From: Roseitranquillus sp963749675
GTDB taxonomy: Bacteria > Pseudomonadota > Alphaproteobacteria > Rhodobacterales > Rhodobacteraceae
Assembly (NCBI GenBank): GCA_963749675.1
Contig: CAVVNT010000002.1
Location: forward strand, 496,001-560,000
Reading direction: 5' to 3'
DNA length: 64,000 nt
This document shows, piece after piece, positions 22,095 to 32,412 of the stretch. Below the pieces are notes generated by a model, which saw only the letters and a list, made by a program, of their open reading frames with translations, ran no database searches and had not been told where the DNA came from. A program made the translations under genes and the position numbers. Within the stretch, counting starts at the first letter, position 1. Each line of letters begins with the position of its first letter.

Positions 22095-23812
22095 CAGGCG
22101 GCGGCCAGGTCTTCGGGCGACAGAGCGAAGAGGTCGGCCGCCCCTGCCCGGGCGTGCGCGCAATGCGCCACATGCTCAGGCAACAGCCTGCGGATGTAGA
22201 ACGCGGCGAGTCGGCTCCGCTTGCCCGCTCCGCCTTCCGCCTGTGCCAAGGCGAGATGGAAGTGCGCGCCGAGCACCCGTGCGAAGGCGCGAAGGAAAGG
22301 CACCGCGCCAGCGTTGCGGTCGTCCGGCGCGCTGCGAACGAGCGCCTCTGTCGTCTCCCGCAGCAGTTCCGCGGCCTCCCAGACGTCCCTCGCCAACTCG
22401 GGCAGCGTGCCACGCGCCGCCTCGGCCGCCGTCTCGACCTCGTCCAGCAGCCGGAAGGCAGCTTCTCCGCCGTCCGCGAGCTTGCGCCCGACGAGGTCCA
22501 TCGCCTGAATCCCGTTGGTGCCCTCGTAGATGGCAGTCACCCGCACGTCGCGGAGATACTGCGCCGCGCCCGTCTCCTCGATGAAACCCATTCCGCCATG
22601 CACCTGCACGCCTTGGTCGGCGACCGTGACTCCCGTCTCGGTGCCCCAGGCTTTCGCGATGGGCGTGAGGAACGCCGCCCGCGCACGCCACTCCGTCTCG
22701 CCGGTGGCCGTCGCCATGTCGATCGCGACGGCGCAGGCCAGGGCGATCGCGCGCGCGCCCTGCGTCTCGGCTTTCATCGCCGTCAGCATCCGGCGGACAT
22801 CCGCGTGGTCGAGGATCGTGCCGGTGGCGCCGTCACGCTCCGACAGGCCCTGCACGCGCCCCTCCGCGTAGGCCAGCGCGTGCTGGTAGGCGCCTTCCGC
22901 GACGCCTATGCCCTGCACCCCGACGCCGAGCCGGGCGTTGTTCATCATCGTGAACATCGTCGCCATGCCACGATGCGGCTCTCCGATCAGCCAGCCGGTC
23001 GCGCCGTCGTACTGCATCACCGCCGTCGGCGAGCCGTGCAGGCCCATCTTGTGCTCCAAGCTCACGACCTTGAGGCTATTGGCGACACCCGCTGCGCCGC
23101 TCTCGTCGGGCAGGCGCTTCGGCACCATGAAGAGGCTGATGCCCCTGGTGCCGGGGGCGCCGTCAGGCAGCCTCGCCAGTACAAGGTGGCACACGTTCTC
23201 GGTGAAGTCGTTGTCCCCCCACGAGATGTAGATCTTCTGGCCCGTAACGGCGTAGGTTCCGTCTCCGTTCGGCTCGGCCTTGGTCTTCAGCGCGCCGACG
23301 TCGCTGCCGGCCTGCGGCTCGGTCAGGTTCATCGTTCCGCACCACTCGCCCGAGACGAGCTTCGGCAAATAGAGTCGCTTGATCTCATCGGAGGCGTGAT
23401 TCTCCAGCGCCTCGATCTGGCCCTGGGTCATGAGGGGGTTCAGCTGCAGCGCCAGGCATGCCGACGACATCATCTCGTTCACGCAGGTCGTCAGCGCCTG
23501 TGGCAGGCCCATGCCGCCGTACTCGGGGTCTGCCGACATCCCGACCCAACCACCCTCGGCGATCGCGCGGTAGCCCTCCGAGAAGCCCTCGGAGGTGCGC
23601 ACCACCCCGTTTTCCAGCCGGGCAGGATCGGTGTCGCCGTTCCGCTGCAGCGGCGCCAGCACCTCTTCGCAGAGCCGACCGGCCTCCGTCAGGATCGCAT
23701 CCACCGTCTCGGGAGTGGCTTCGGCGAATCGCTCGGTATGCGCGACGCGCCCGAAATTCAGAACGTCGTCGAGGAGGGCGCGGAGCTCGCGAACAGGGGC
23801 GCGATAGGGCAT
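22094..23812 (-). CDS. acyl-CoA dehydrogenase of the long (DmdC-like) type
   Basis: FAD-dependent alpha,beta-dehydrogenation of an acyl-CoA, with electrons passing to ETF. The 572-residue protein begins MPYRAPVRELRALLDDVL, characteristic of the long-form family that includes 3-methylmercaptopropionyl-CoA dehydrogenase. Motifs: MNLTEPQAGSDVGAL, KIYISWGDNDFTENV, LEHKMGLHGSPTAVMQYD, GVGVQGIGVAEGAYQHALAYA, VQVHGGMGFIEETG with the base region AAQYLRDVRVTAIYEGTNGIQAMDL, and a C-terminal extension. The ATG at 23812 gives the family N-terminus; about 33 in-frame upstream residues are not conserved. The MBL-fold gene is translationally coupled. DMSP catabolism is possible in this order, but several paralogues exist, so I do not assign dmdC. 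Confidence 0.9.
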   Translation of the reverse strand: MPYRAPVRELRALLDDVLNFGRVAHTERFAEATPETVDAILTEAGRLCEEVLAPLQRNGDTDPARLENGVVRTSEGFSEGYRAIAEGGWVGMSADPEYGGMGLPQALTTCVNEMMSSACLALQLNPLMTQGQIEALENHASDEIKRLYLPKLVSGEWCGTMNLTEPQAGSDVGALKTKAEPNGDGTYAVTGQKIYISWGDNDFTENVCHLVLARLPDGAPGTRGISLFMVPKRLPDESGAAGVANSLKVVSLEHKMGLHGSPTAVMQYDGATGWLIGEPHRGMATMFTMMNNARLGVGVQGIGVAEGAYQHALAYAEGRVQGLSERDGATGTILDHADVRRMLTAMKAETQGARAIALACAVAIDMATATGETEWRARAAFLTPIAKAWGTETGVTVADQGVQVHGGMGFIEETGAAQYLRDVRVTAIYEGTNGIQAMDLVGRKLADGGEAAFRLLDEVETAAEAARGTLPELARDVWEAAELLRETTEALVRSAPDDRNAGAVPFLRAFARVLGAHFHLALAQAEGGAGKRSRLAAFYIRRLLPEHVAHCAHARAGAADLFALSPEDLAAA

Positions 23813-23933
23813 CAAGAAATCCTCGTCGTTTGCACCCACCAAGGGGTGCCGGCAGGCCAAAAGCAAGATAATGGAGGCAAACTGTGGTCGTGGGTGAAAT
23901 GCGTCCACCAAAACGCCACGTCACGGGGGATGG

Positions 23934-24866
23934 ATGCTGAAAACACGGACGCTTGCCGCGGATGAGGCGGGAATCGCCGACGGCGGCGCGCTTCTGCGCC
24001 AGGGCGGTCTCGTCGCCTTTCCGACGGAAACGGTCTACGGCCTCGGCGCCGACGCCACCGACGATCGCGCAGTGGCACGGATCTACGAGGCGAAAGGGCG
24101 ACCCTCCTTCAATCCGCTGATCGCCCACCTGCCTGATGTTGAGGCGGCCCGGGATGTCGCCCGCTTCGGCGAGTTGGCCGAGCGCCTTGCATCGGCGTTC
24201 TGGCCCGGCCCGCTCACCCTCGTCCTGCCCCACGTCGGCGGCGTATCCGAGCTCGCGCGCGCTGGCTTGCCGAGTGTCGCGATCCGCGTTCCGGCGCATT
24301 CTGTCGCCCAAGGGGTGCTGCGCGCCGCCGGCCGTCCAATCGCCGCTCCCTCCGCGAATCCGTCGGGACGGACCAGCCCGACGAGGGCGTCGCACGTCCT
24401 CGCGGCGCTCGCCGGCCGGATCGACGCGATCATCGACTCCGGGCCCTGCGCGATCGGCGTCGAGTCAACCATCATCGGCCTAACGGAAGAGCCGACGCTG
24501 CTGCGGCCGGGCGGTCTGCCGGTCGAGGCGATCGAAGCCTGCCTGGGCCGATCTTTGGTTCGGCACACGGGCGATGTAGTCGCCCCCGGCCAGACCGCCT
24601 CGCACTACGCCCCGCGCGCGAAGCTGCGGCTCGACGCCGAGGCCGCCGCGCCGGACGAGACGCTGCTCGGCTTCGGCCATGTCGAGGCGCAGTTCAACCT
24701 GTCCCCTGCGGGAGACCTCGTCGAGGCCGCCGCGCAACTGTTCTCGCTCCTGCACGAGCTCGATCGCCTTGGAGTGAACAGGATCGCGGTGTCTCCCGTT
24801 CCGAACCGCGGGCTCGGGCGGGCTGTCAACGACCGGCTGCGTCGGGCCGCCGCTGCCCGCGACTAG
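23934..24866 (+). CDS. threonylcarbamoyl-AMP synthase (Sua5/YwlC type)
   Basis: Uses threonine, bicarbonate and ATP to make threonylcarbamoyl-AMP, the donor for t6A37 on ANN-decoding tRNAs. The 310-residue protein starts with the YrdC domain: LLRQGGLVAFPTETVYGLGADATDD, RIYEAKGRPSFNPLIAHL, FWPGPLTLVLP, VAIRVPAHSVAQGVL, PIAAPSANPSGRTSPT, ESTIIGL and LRPGGLPVEAIEA. A C-terminal Sua5 domain follows after VAPGQTASHYAPRAKLRL, so this is the two-domain form. It diverges from the acyl-CoA dehydrogenase gene and overlaps the convergent yqgE by four bases. Confidence 0.95.
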   Translation: MLKTRTLAADEAGIADGGALLRQGGLVAFPTETVYGLGADATDDRAVARIYEAKGRPSFNPLIAHLPDVEAARDVARFGELAERLASAFWPGPLTLVLPHVGGVSELARAGLPSVAIRVPAHSVAQGVLRAAGRPIAAPSANPSGRTSPTRASHVLAALAGRIDAIIDSGPCAIGVESTIIGLTEEPTLLRPGGLPVEAIEACLGRSLVRHTGDVVAPGQTASHYAPRAKLRLDAEAAAPDETLLGFGHVEAQFNLSPAGDLVEAAAQLFSLLHELDRLGVNRIAVSPVPNRGLGRAVNDRLRRAAAARD

Positions 24867-25438
24867 GCGCGCCCGCCCGTCGAGGAGAGCAGCAGCGCGT
24901 CGATTCCCATGGTCTTGAGTGCCGCGCTCCACTTGCCGTCGTCGGCGTCGCCGAAGACGATTTCGGAGCTCGCGTCGCACACCAGCCAGCCGTTCTCACG
25001 GATCTCGTGCTCGAGCTGTCCCGGTCCCCAGCCAGCATAGCCGAGCGCAAGGATCGCCGCGTCCGGACCCTCGCCTTCGGCAATGTCCTGCAGGATGTCG
25101 AGGGTCGCGGTCATGCCGAAGGCCTCATCAATCTGCAGCGTCGAGGGCGTGGTTTCATAGTCGGTGCTATGCAGGACGAAACCCCGGCCGCACTCGACCG
25201 GGCCGCCGAAATGCACGCGGATCGGCGCCGCGCCCGGCACCACCTCGATCTCGAGCTGCTTCAGCAGATCGTTCACGTCGATTTCGGGCGCCGGCTTGTT
25301 GACGATCAGGCCCATGGCTCCCTGCGCCGAATGCGCACAGATCAGAACCACGCTATGGGCAAAGCGGGGGTCGCCCATCCCGGGCATCGCCACCAGCAGG
25401 CGACCGGACAGTTCTTCGGCATCGGTCGTATGATCCAT
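24863..25438 (-). CDS. YqgE/AlgH-family protein
   Basis: A 191-residue protein of the YqgE/AlgH (UPF0301) family. Landmarks: LSGRLLVAMPGMGDPRFAHSVVLIC, AQGAMGLIVNKPA, VHFGGPVECGRGFVLHS, a central ILQDIAEGEGP and the conserved ALGYAGWGPGQLEHEIRENGWLV. Molecular function is not established; links to alginate regulation and to RNA have been proposed for relatives. The ATG at 25438 (MDHTTDAEELSGRLL) fits the family start better than the longer frame to 25555. The DsbD-like gene diverges 103 bases upstream. Confidence 0.93.
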   Translation of the reverse strand: MDHTTDAEELSGRLLVAMPGMGDPRFAHSVVLICAHSAQGAMGLIVNKPAPEIDVNDLLKQLEIEVVPGAAPIRVHFGGPVECGRGFVLHSTDYETTPSTLQIDEAFGMTATLDILQDIAEGEGPDAAILALGYAGWGPGQLEHEIRENGWLVCDASSEIVFGDADDGKWSAALKTMGIDALLLSSTGGRA

Positions 25439-25541
25439 CTTCCAAAGATAATCCGATCGCCGGACCTCGCAATGCCGGTGCACCCACCACATCCCCAGAA
25501 CGTGATTTTCACCGGGGCGCGGTCTGATAAAGGTAGCCGTA

Positions 25542-26336
25542 ATGCGTACGCTCATTTTCGCTCTTTTTCTCGCAACCGCTCCGCTCGCCTGCGGGGCACA
25601 GTCCGTTTCGGATGTCGTCCGGCTGGAACTGCTGCCCGGGTGGCGTGAGGCGGATGGAAGCCACGTCGCCGGGCTCCGGATTTCGCTGGCGCCGGGGTGG
25701 AAGACCTACTGGCGTTCCCCGGGCGAGGCCGGCGTTCCGCCCAGCTTCGACTGGTCGGGTTCGCGAAACGTGGTCTCCGCAACCCCGCACTTCCCGGTAC
25801 CTGACGTCTTCCACGTCAACGGCATGCGGACGATCGGTTACAAGGACAGCGTCGTCCTGCCCATCGTCCTCCGGCCCGGACGCGTAGGCCAGCCCATCGC
25901 GCTCCGCGGACGGATTGAGCTCGGCGTATGCGAGACGATCTGCATCCCCTTTCGAGCCCGCGTCGAGGCGACGCTGCCGGCCGGAAGCACCGCCGTCGGG
26001 CCTGAGATCCGCGCCGCGCTCGCGGACGCGCCGATGTCCGCATCCCAAGCAAGGCTTCGCAGCATCGATTGCCGGATCGAGCCAATTTCGGACGGGCTGC
26101 GCCTGACTGCAACGCTGGAGATGCCGGCCGTGGGATCCGACGAGGCGGCGGTAATCGAGATCGGCAACCCGAACATATGGGTCTCCGAAGTCGACACGCG
26201 GAGAAGCGGCGATCAGCTGACAGCCTCGGCCGATCTCGTGCCGCCGCAGGGCGCGCCGTTCGCGCTCGACCGATCCTCGCTGCGCTTCACTGTGCTTGCG
26301 GGCGGCAGCGCGGTCGAGGTAAACGGCTGTGGCTAG
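25542..26336 (+). CDS. exported protein with a DsbD N-terminal-like domain
   Basis: A 264-residue periplasmic protein. The signal peptide (IFALFLATAPLACGAQ) is followed by an immunoglobulin-like domain resembling the alpha domain of the disulfide reductase DsbD: VRLELLPGWREADGSHVAGLRISLAPGWKTYWRSPGEAGVPPSFDW, then GYKDSVVLPI and the cysteine pair in LGVCETICIPF (CxxxC). A second half without cysteine motif follows, plus a lone cysteine in the terminal VNGCG. No transmembrane electron-carrier domain is attached, so it would receive electrons from a separate CcdA/ScsB-like protein. Such proteins are common in Rhodobacterales and often lie near yqgE. Partner unknown. Confidence 0.82.
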   Translation: MRTLIFALFLATAPLACGAQSVSDVVRLELLPGWREADGSHVAGLRISLAPGWKTYWRSPGEAGVPPSFDWSGSRNVVSATPHFPVPDVFHVNGMRTIGYKDSVVLPIVLRPGRVGQPIALRGRIELGVCETICIPFRARVEATLPAGSTAVGPEIRAALADAPMSASQARLRSIDCRIEPISDGLRLTATLEMPAVGSDEAAVIEIGNPNIWVSEVDTRRSGDQLTASADLVPPQGAPFALDRSSLRFTVLAGGSAVEVNGCG

Positions 26337-29300
26337 GTCCGCCGCCTGATCACCGCCCCGGAAACCAGGTAGATCACGGCCAGCGCGACAAACAGGGTGA
26401 CGGTGAAGACCGCAAGAGCTGCGGTGACCGGCGGAACCGGCAGTACAGCGCCGAAAGGCGCGCTGCCCGAGACGATCAAGGGGCCGAACGCCAGTGCGCC
26501 TGCGACAAGTGCGGCCGCCACTGCGGCGCCCGTCGCGGTTCGCGCCGGCCCGCGTCCGCCGAGCGCCCGCCGTACGGAAGCGACGGCCTGCGACACATCC
26601 CTTTGCGTCGCAAGCAGCGCCGGCACCAGCAGCAGCACCAGCACCATGCCGAACCCGAGCCCGTAGACCAGGGTGATGACCGTCGGCTTGAGGAACTGCG
26701 CCTGTTGAGAGGACTCGTAGAGCAGAGGCGCCAGGCCCAGCACCGTCGTCAGCGTGGTCAGAAGCACCGGGCGCAGTCGATCGGCCGCGCCGTCGATGAT
26801 CGCGGGAATCATCCCGCGGTCCTTGGCGTACTCGTCGATCGTGCCGACAAGAACGATCGAGTCGTTGATGATGATCCCGACCATCCCGATCATGCCGACG
26901 ATGGAGAACATCGATATCGGCACTTCCCAGAGGTAATGGCCCCAGATCGTGCCGACGAGCCCGAACGGGATGATCGCCATGACGACCAGCGGCCGGGTCC
27001 AGGATGAGAAGATCCAGGTCAGCACGATGAGGATCCCGGTCAGGCAGAGGATCAGTCCCGTCGTGGCGTCGCCTAGGAACTCCCGCTCCTGCTCGGCGAG
27101 GCCGGACATGCGCGTCGCGACGCCGAACTGCTGCTCGACGGACGGCAGGATCTCGGTCCGCAGCGCCTCCTCTATCGCCGAGGCACGCGCCGGATCATCC
27201 TCCGATATGTCGCCGGTGACGCTGACCACGCGCAGGCCGTTCTCGCGGCGTACGGCGGAGAAGCCCTGCCGCACCTCGACGCTGACGATGTCGGCCAGCG
27301 GCACGTAGGTGCCGCTCGGCGCGCGCAGAAAAGTCCGGTCGAGGAAGTCGGCGGTCAGCTCGTCCTCCGGAATCTCCACGCGGATCGTGGCGGACCGGGG
27401 GCCATCGGGATAGGTCGCCGCCTCGATCCCGTTCAGGCGGTCGCGCAGGCTGCGCGACAGCGCGTCGATGGTGAAGCCCAGAGCCTGCCCTTGCGGCGTC
27501 AGATCGAGGATCAGCTCGTCCTTGTCGTAGGCGAGGTTGTCCTCAAGCGCCGAGACTTCGGGAAACTGCGCCGCGCGCCGCTTCAGCTCCTCCGCCGCCG
27601 CCTTCAGCGTATCGGAGTCGGCGCCGAAGATCTCCACGTCGAGCGCGTCGCCGCCGGGCCCGCCCCGCCATCCGCGGAAGCTCAGCACCTCGAGCTCGGG
27701 ATGTGGGGGTACCCGGTCCTGCAACTCACCAACGAACGCGTAGGAGGAATAGGGCCGCAGGTCGGCGTCGATCAGTTCGATCGCGACGGAGCCGAGCAGG
27801 TCCTCGTCCTTGGACTCCGTACCCGCAAGGCCGCGGCCGGTGTTGCCACCGACCTCTCCCAGAACGTAGACCAGCGGGTTGGTGCCATAGCGGTCCTCGT
27901 ACTCGGCGCCGAGCTCCTCGACCGTCTGCTGGACGAGCCGCAGCATCTCCAGCGTGTCCTCGCGCGTGGCCCCCGGAACCATCGCGAAGTTGCCGGAGAC
28001 CGACCCCTGCTCGGGCGAGTTCCAGAAACGCCACTGCACGTCGCCGCGGATGAACAGCGCCGCCTGGCTGGCGAGGATCAAGATCATTCCGGCCATCACC
28101 GGATATCGCAGGACGATCACGCCGGCGATCATCGGCCTGAACAGCCGCTCCCGCACCCAGCGGAAGCCCCTGTTCACCTGGCGCGAGGGCCAGTCGTACC
28201 AATGCTCCTTCTGCGAATGCTTGATCGCATGCGCCATGTGGTTCGGCAGGATCAGGAAGCATTCCACAAGGCTCGCCAGCAGCACGGCGATCACGGTGAA
28301 GGGAATGTCGGCGATCATGGCGCCGAACCGACCGCTGATCGCCATCAGGCCGAAGAAGGCGATCACCGTCGTCAGCGTCGCCGAGAGGACCGGCAGGAAC
28401 ATGCGCTTGGCCGCGTTCTCGGCCGCAACGATCGGGCTCTCCCCGAGGCGCCGGGCCCGGAAGTCGGCGTGCTCGCCGACCACGATCGCGTCGTCGACGA
28501 CGATGCCCAGCGTGATGATCAGCGCAAAGAGCGAGATCATGTTGAGCGTGAGGCCGCCGGCATACATCACCGCAATCGCCGCCGTCATCGCGACAGGAAT
28601 GCCCGCGGCCACCCAGAAAGCGGTACGCGCGTTCAGGAACAGGAACAGCAGCGCCACAACCAGGCCAAGGCCGACGAGCCCGTTGTCGAGCAGGATCTCG
28701 AGGCGGCCGGTGATCATCTCGGCCCGCGTGCGGACCAGGTCGATCTTCGACCCCGTCCGGCAGGGTCCGTTCCAGCTCGGCGGCGACATCCTCGACCTGG
28801 CGCTGGATGGCGATCGCATCGCCGCTCTCGGACCGGTCGACGCGCAGCGAGATCGCTGGGTTGTCGCCGACGAAGTACGTCCTCTGCCGATCGATCCCAA
28901 GTGTCTTGACGACGGCCACGTCGCCGATCCGACAGCTTGGAGCCGTCCGGGTTCGACCTCAGGACGATCGCGGCGATCTCGTCGGCGCTGCGCTTGGCGG
29001 TTCCGGTGCTCACTCGTGAGCCGGCCCCGACATCGCCCGCAGGATCGGTCTGCGCCTCGCCCGCGATGGCGTCCGCGATCTCGCGCATCGTGACGTCGTG
29101 ACGGATCAGCGACAGTGACGGCACCTCGACCAGCGTCTGGGGCGCGGCATAGCCCTGGATCGTGGTTCGGGTAACGCCGACCTCGAACAGCCGCTGGACG
29201 AATTCGTCCGCGAAGCGCCCGAGCTGGTCGACGCCGACGGGGCCGGTAATGACGACGTCGGTGACGCGGTCGAACCAGCTGCTGCGCCGGATCCGCGGCT

Positions 29301-29664
29301 CCTCGGCTTCCTCGGGCAGGGTCGTTATCCCGTCGATTGCCTGCTGCACGTCCTCGGATGCGCGCGACATGTTCCAGCCCGGCTCGAACTGCACCTCGAT
29401 CGTGGCGCGCCCCTCTACCGAGCGCGACTCGGTCTGGTCGACGCCTTCAACGGCCGCCAGAGCAGGCTGCAGCACCTGGACGATGCCCGCGTCGACGTCC
29501 TCCGCCCCGGCGCCCGGCCACGAGACGACGATGTCGACCTCGTCGATGACGATGTCGGGAAAGAACTGCGCGCGCATGTTCGGCGCGGCCGCGAGCCCCA
29601 GGACGATCATCGCGACCAGTAGCAGGTTGGCGGCGGTGCGGTGGCGGGCGAAGTAGGACAGCAT
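26333..29664 (-). CDS. RND-family efflux pump permease (AcrB/MMPL-like), two frameshifts
   Basis: Proton-driven inner-membrane exporter of about 1,110 residues. The N-terminus MLSYFARHRTAANLLLVAMIVLGLAAAPNMRAQFFPDI with VVSWPGAGAEDVDAGI is typical of the RND subgroup that exports varied substrates. Then come VGLGLVVALLFLFLNARTAFWVAAGIPVAM, the intramembrane aspartate region LGIVVDDAIVVGEHAD (Asp-Asp relay), and the second-half counterpart MIGMVGIIINDSIVLVGTIDEYA. Two frame breaks, near 28,925 and near 28,760, split it into three frames; protein similarity continues across both, so I annotate through them. The ATG overlaps the stop of the membrane-fusion gene (TGATG). Substrate unknown. The 3' end touches the DsbD-like gene tail to tail. 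Confidence 0.85.
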
Positions 29665-31133
29665 CAGCCGCCCATCCGCTGCTCGATGCGCTCGACGATC
29701 TGCGCGGGCACCTGCGGCTCGCGCAGTTGCGCCAGTACGCGCGCCTTGGCCTCCGACGGCATCCCGTCGTTGCCTTCGACGAAGGCCACCAGCGCGGCGC
29801 GGCGCTCCTCGCGTCAGCTCGACCATGTCGGACGACGCGGGCGCCGCGGGCGCCGTTTCGGTCGCAGCGGCCGGACCTTGATGCCGGCGCCGAGCAGGGG
29901 CGAGCGGGTCCCGACGATCTCCCGGCCGGCAAGCTCGGCCGCCTCGACGATCACGTCGTCGCCCTGCGCGGCGCAGGACGTCGACTGGCAACACCTCAAG
30001 CCGGCTCATCCGCGCCCACCGCCAGCACGGTCCCCGCGCTGTCAACCGCGGCGGCGGGGAGCCGCGCGACATCGTCGAGCGGAGGCTCAGCGATGCGAGA
30101 CCGTCACGAAGTCGCCGGGGCGAAAGCCCGACGCCTCGCCGAGCGGCGCGTAGACCAGCCGCCCGGTCTGGCCTTCGCCCACCGTCGCGCTGCCGCGGCT
30201 GATCCGGCCCGTCGCCGTGAGGTCGAGGCCGAGCACGTCGAGCGACACCTCGACCTCGGCCGGCATCAGCCGACCGTCGGCATCCAGCAGGCGCGCGGTA
30301 CTGCGCGGTCGACAGGCGGAACGCGACCTCCAGCGCGTCGGGGTCGACCAGCAGCGCCAGCTGCTCGTTGGCGCTGACGAGACCGCCCTCGACCGCCGAG
30401 ACTCCGCCAGAACGCCGTCGAACTCCGCCTCGATCTCGGTCTCGGCCAGGCGCCGCTCGCGCCTCGGCCAGGTCGATGCTGCCGCCGCTGCAGGCCGGTG
30501 ACTGCGCCGGTCCACCGCCGCCTCCGCCTGGCTCAGCGCCTGCCGCCGCGACACGACCGCCTGATCGGCCGCACGAGCGGCCAGCTCGGCCGTCTCGACC
30601 AGGGCCGCCGTGCCGACGCCGCGGTCCGACAGGTCGCGCTGCCGGTCGAGCGCCCGCTGCCGCAGGTCGGCCTGCGCCTGCGCCGCCTCGAGCTCCGCCT
30701 TGGCGAGCTCCAGCGTGCGTTCGGCATCGCGCAGCTCGGCCTCGCCCTCGGCAAGATCGGCCTCGGCCACGCGCCAGTGCCGCCTCGGCATCGGCGGGGT
30801 CGATGCGGGCGATCGACCTCGCCCGCCTCGACCGTCGCCGCCCTCCTCGAAGCCTCGGCGAGCTCGACGACGATGCCGCCGACCGTCGCGCGGATCTCCA
30901 GCGTCCGGCGGCTCTGGATCTGGCCGAAGGTCCTCAGCTCGGGCGACACCGTCTCGGGCTCGACGCTGCACGACGTCGACGGCGAACACCCGCTCCTGCG
31001 CGCCGCGCGCGGGCGGCTCTTCGGCCCAGGCGTCGAGCAGCGCGCCATAGACCATGCGGCCGGCCACGCCGGCCAGCGCGACGGTCATCGCCAGAAGAAA
31101 GACGCCCACGAGGGAGCGGCGGAGAAAGCGCAT
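29664..31133 (-). CDS. membrane-fusion protein of the RND pump, many frameshifts
   Basis: HlyD/AcrA-type periplasmic adaptor that couples the RND permease to an outer-membrane channel. Read across the breaks it has a signal-anchor start (MRFLRRSLVGVFLLAMTVALAG), the biotinyl-lipoyl half QSRRTLEIRATVGGIVVEL, a long alpha-hairpin (RVAEADLAEGEAELRDAERT, LELAKAELEAAQAQADLRQRAL, GTAALVETAELAARAADQAV), the second lipoyl half LAETEIEAEFDGVL, a beta-barrel part ADGRLMPAEVEVSLDVLGLDLTA with GSATVGEGQTGRLVYAPL and FRPGDFVTVS, and a C-terminal extension ending QVPAQIVERIEQRMGG. At least five single-base shifts split the frame, mostly next to G/C runs. Total length, about 489 codons, is right for the family. 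The shift density is higher than in any other gene here, so product details are uncertain. Confidence 0.75.
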
Positions 31134-31234
31134 GGCCGGACCCTGGTTCGACAACGCGAACTCTAGCACCTGCGGCGGCGCGTACCAAATTACTATGCTG
31201 TTACGGCTTTGACGCAGGGATCCGTCGCCTGCGA

Positions 31235-31779
31235 TCACTTTCGCCGCAGGTGCTCGTCGAGCCGCGGCATGATCTCGACGAAGTTGCAGGGCCGGTGCCG
31301 GTAGTCGAGCTGCGGGGCGAGGATCTCGTCCCAGGCGTCGCGGCAGGCGCCCGGGCGAGCCCGGCAGCGCGAACAGGTAGGTGCCCTTCGCCACGCCGCC
31401 GCGTGGCGCGGCTCTGCACCGCGCTGGTGCCGATCTTCTGCATCGAGACGATGGTGAAGACCGTGCCGAAGGCGTCGATCTCCTTCTCGTAGACGTCGCG
31501 GTGCGCCTCGACCGTCACGTCGCGCCCGGTCAGGCCGGTGCCGCCGGTCGAGATCACCACGTCGATGGCCGGATCGGCGCACCACGCGCGCAGCTGCGCG
31601 GCGATGCCTGCGCGCTCGTCGCGCTCGATGCCGCGGTCGGCCAGCACATGGCCCGCCGCCGTCAGCCGCTCGACCAGCGTGTCGCCCGACCGGTCGTCGG
31701 CCTGGGTGCGCGTATCGCTGACCGTCAGCACGGCGATCCGGACCGGCAAGAACTCCCGGCTGTCATCGATCCGGCTCAT
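31235..31779 (-). CDS. moaB: molybdopterin adenylyltransferase-like MoaB, two frameshifts
   Basis: MoaB/MogA-family protein that activates molybdopterin by adenylylation before metal insertion. The start MSRIDDSREFLPVRIAVLTVSDTRT matches MoaB, followed by DRSGDTLVERLTAAGH, the nucleotide motif VVISTGGTGLTGRDVT, and FGTVFTIVSMQKIGTSAVQSRA. Near 31,400 and again near 31,350 the frame shifts; the third frame reads ACRDAWDEILAPQLDYRHRPCNFVEIMPRLDEHLRRK to the stop at 31235. The pieces join to a protein of about 181 residues, the expected size. With moeA, mobA and mobB at 15-18 kb this adds to Moco synthesis. The start overlaps the LysE gene end, and upstream genes LysE and UDG run in the same coupled series. 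Confidence 0.85.
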
Positions 31780-32412
31780 GGCCCGGCTCCTTTGCACGGC
31801 AAGATCCGCACCGCCAGCGCCCCGAAGATGCCCGCGGTCAGGGCCCATGCAGCAGCCGCGCTCCACCCGCCGGTCGCGCGCCAGCACAGCGCCCGATGCC
31901 GCCCGCGGTCAGCACCCGACCGGCCGCCGTTGCATCGACCAGCCCGCCGCCAGACGCACAGCGAGCAGCACCGAGGACCAGGAACTGCGGCAGGACCGGC
32001 CGCGCCGGGATCGACGAATGCGGCACGAGCGCCAGCACGAAGAGGATCACCTTGGGGTTCGTCAGGTTGACCACCAGCCCGTCGCGGAAGGGACGCGCCG
32101 AGGCCGGTGCGTCGCCGCCGCCCATCGGCGCGCTCAGCGTGCGCCACGCGAGCCAGAGCAGGTACGCCGCGCCCGACCCAGCGGATCGCGTCGAACACCC
32201 CCGGCACCGCGGCCACCAGCGCGCCCAGGCCCAGGCCGGCCAGCGTCACATGGACCATCACGCCCGGCGAGATCCCCGCCGCGGCCCAGAGCCCTGCCGG
32301 CCACCCGCCGCGTGCGCCCTGCGCCAGGCAGAACAGCATGTCCGCCCCCGGCGTCAGGTTCAGCGCCAGCGCGGCCGGCAGGAAGGCGAGGAAGCAGGAT
32401 CGGGTCGATCAC
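31776..32412 (-). CDS. LysE-family exporter, several frameshifts
   Basis: Inner-membrane amino-acid exporter of the LysE/RhtB type. Recognisable pieces in different frames are LALNLTPGADMLFCLAQGARGGWPAGLWAAAGISPGVMVHVTLAGLGLGALVAA, then DGLVVNLTNPKVILFVLALVPHSSIPARPVLPQFLVLGA, and the C-terminal helix AAAWALTAGIFGALAVRI. NLTPGPD-type and NLTNPKVxLFFLA motifs are diagnostic of the family. The GTG at 32410-32412 overlaps the stop of the uracil-DNA glycosylase gene (GTGA), which sets the start; an extra base near 32,397 breaks the frame almost at once. At about 212 codons the length fits. Substrate unknown. Confidence 0.72.

Noticed and set aside
22094..23812. Calling the acyl-CoA dehydrogenase dmdC with certainty
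   Set aside because: The length and N-terminus fit the group, but several paralogues share them and no other dmd gene is nearby.
21878..23965. A 695-codon open frame on the plus strand opposite the acyl-CoA dehydrogenase
   Set aside because: Low-complexity Arg/His-rich translation with no domain; it mirrors the dehydrogenase codons.
27491..28909. A 472-codon plus-strand frame opposite the RND permease
   Set aside because: Shadow of the permease; no start signal or domain.
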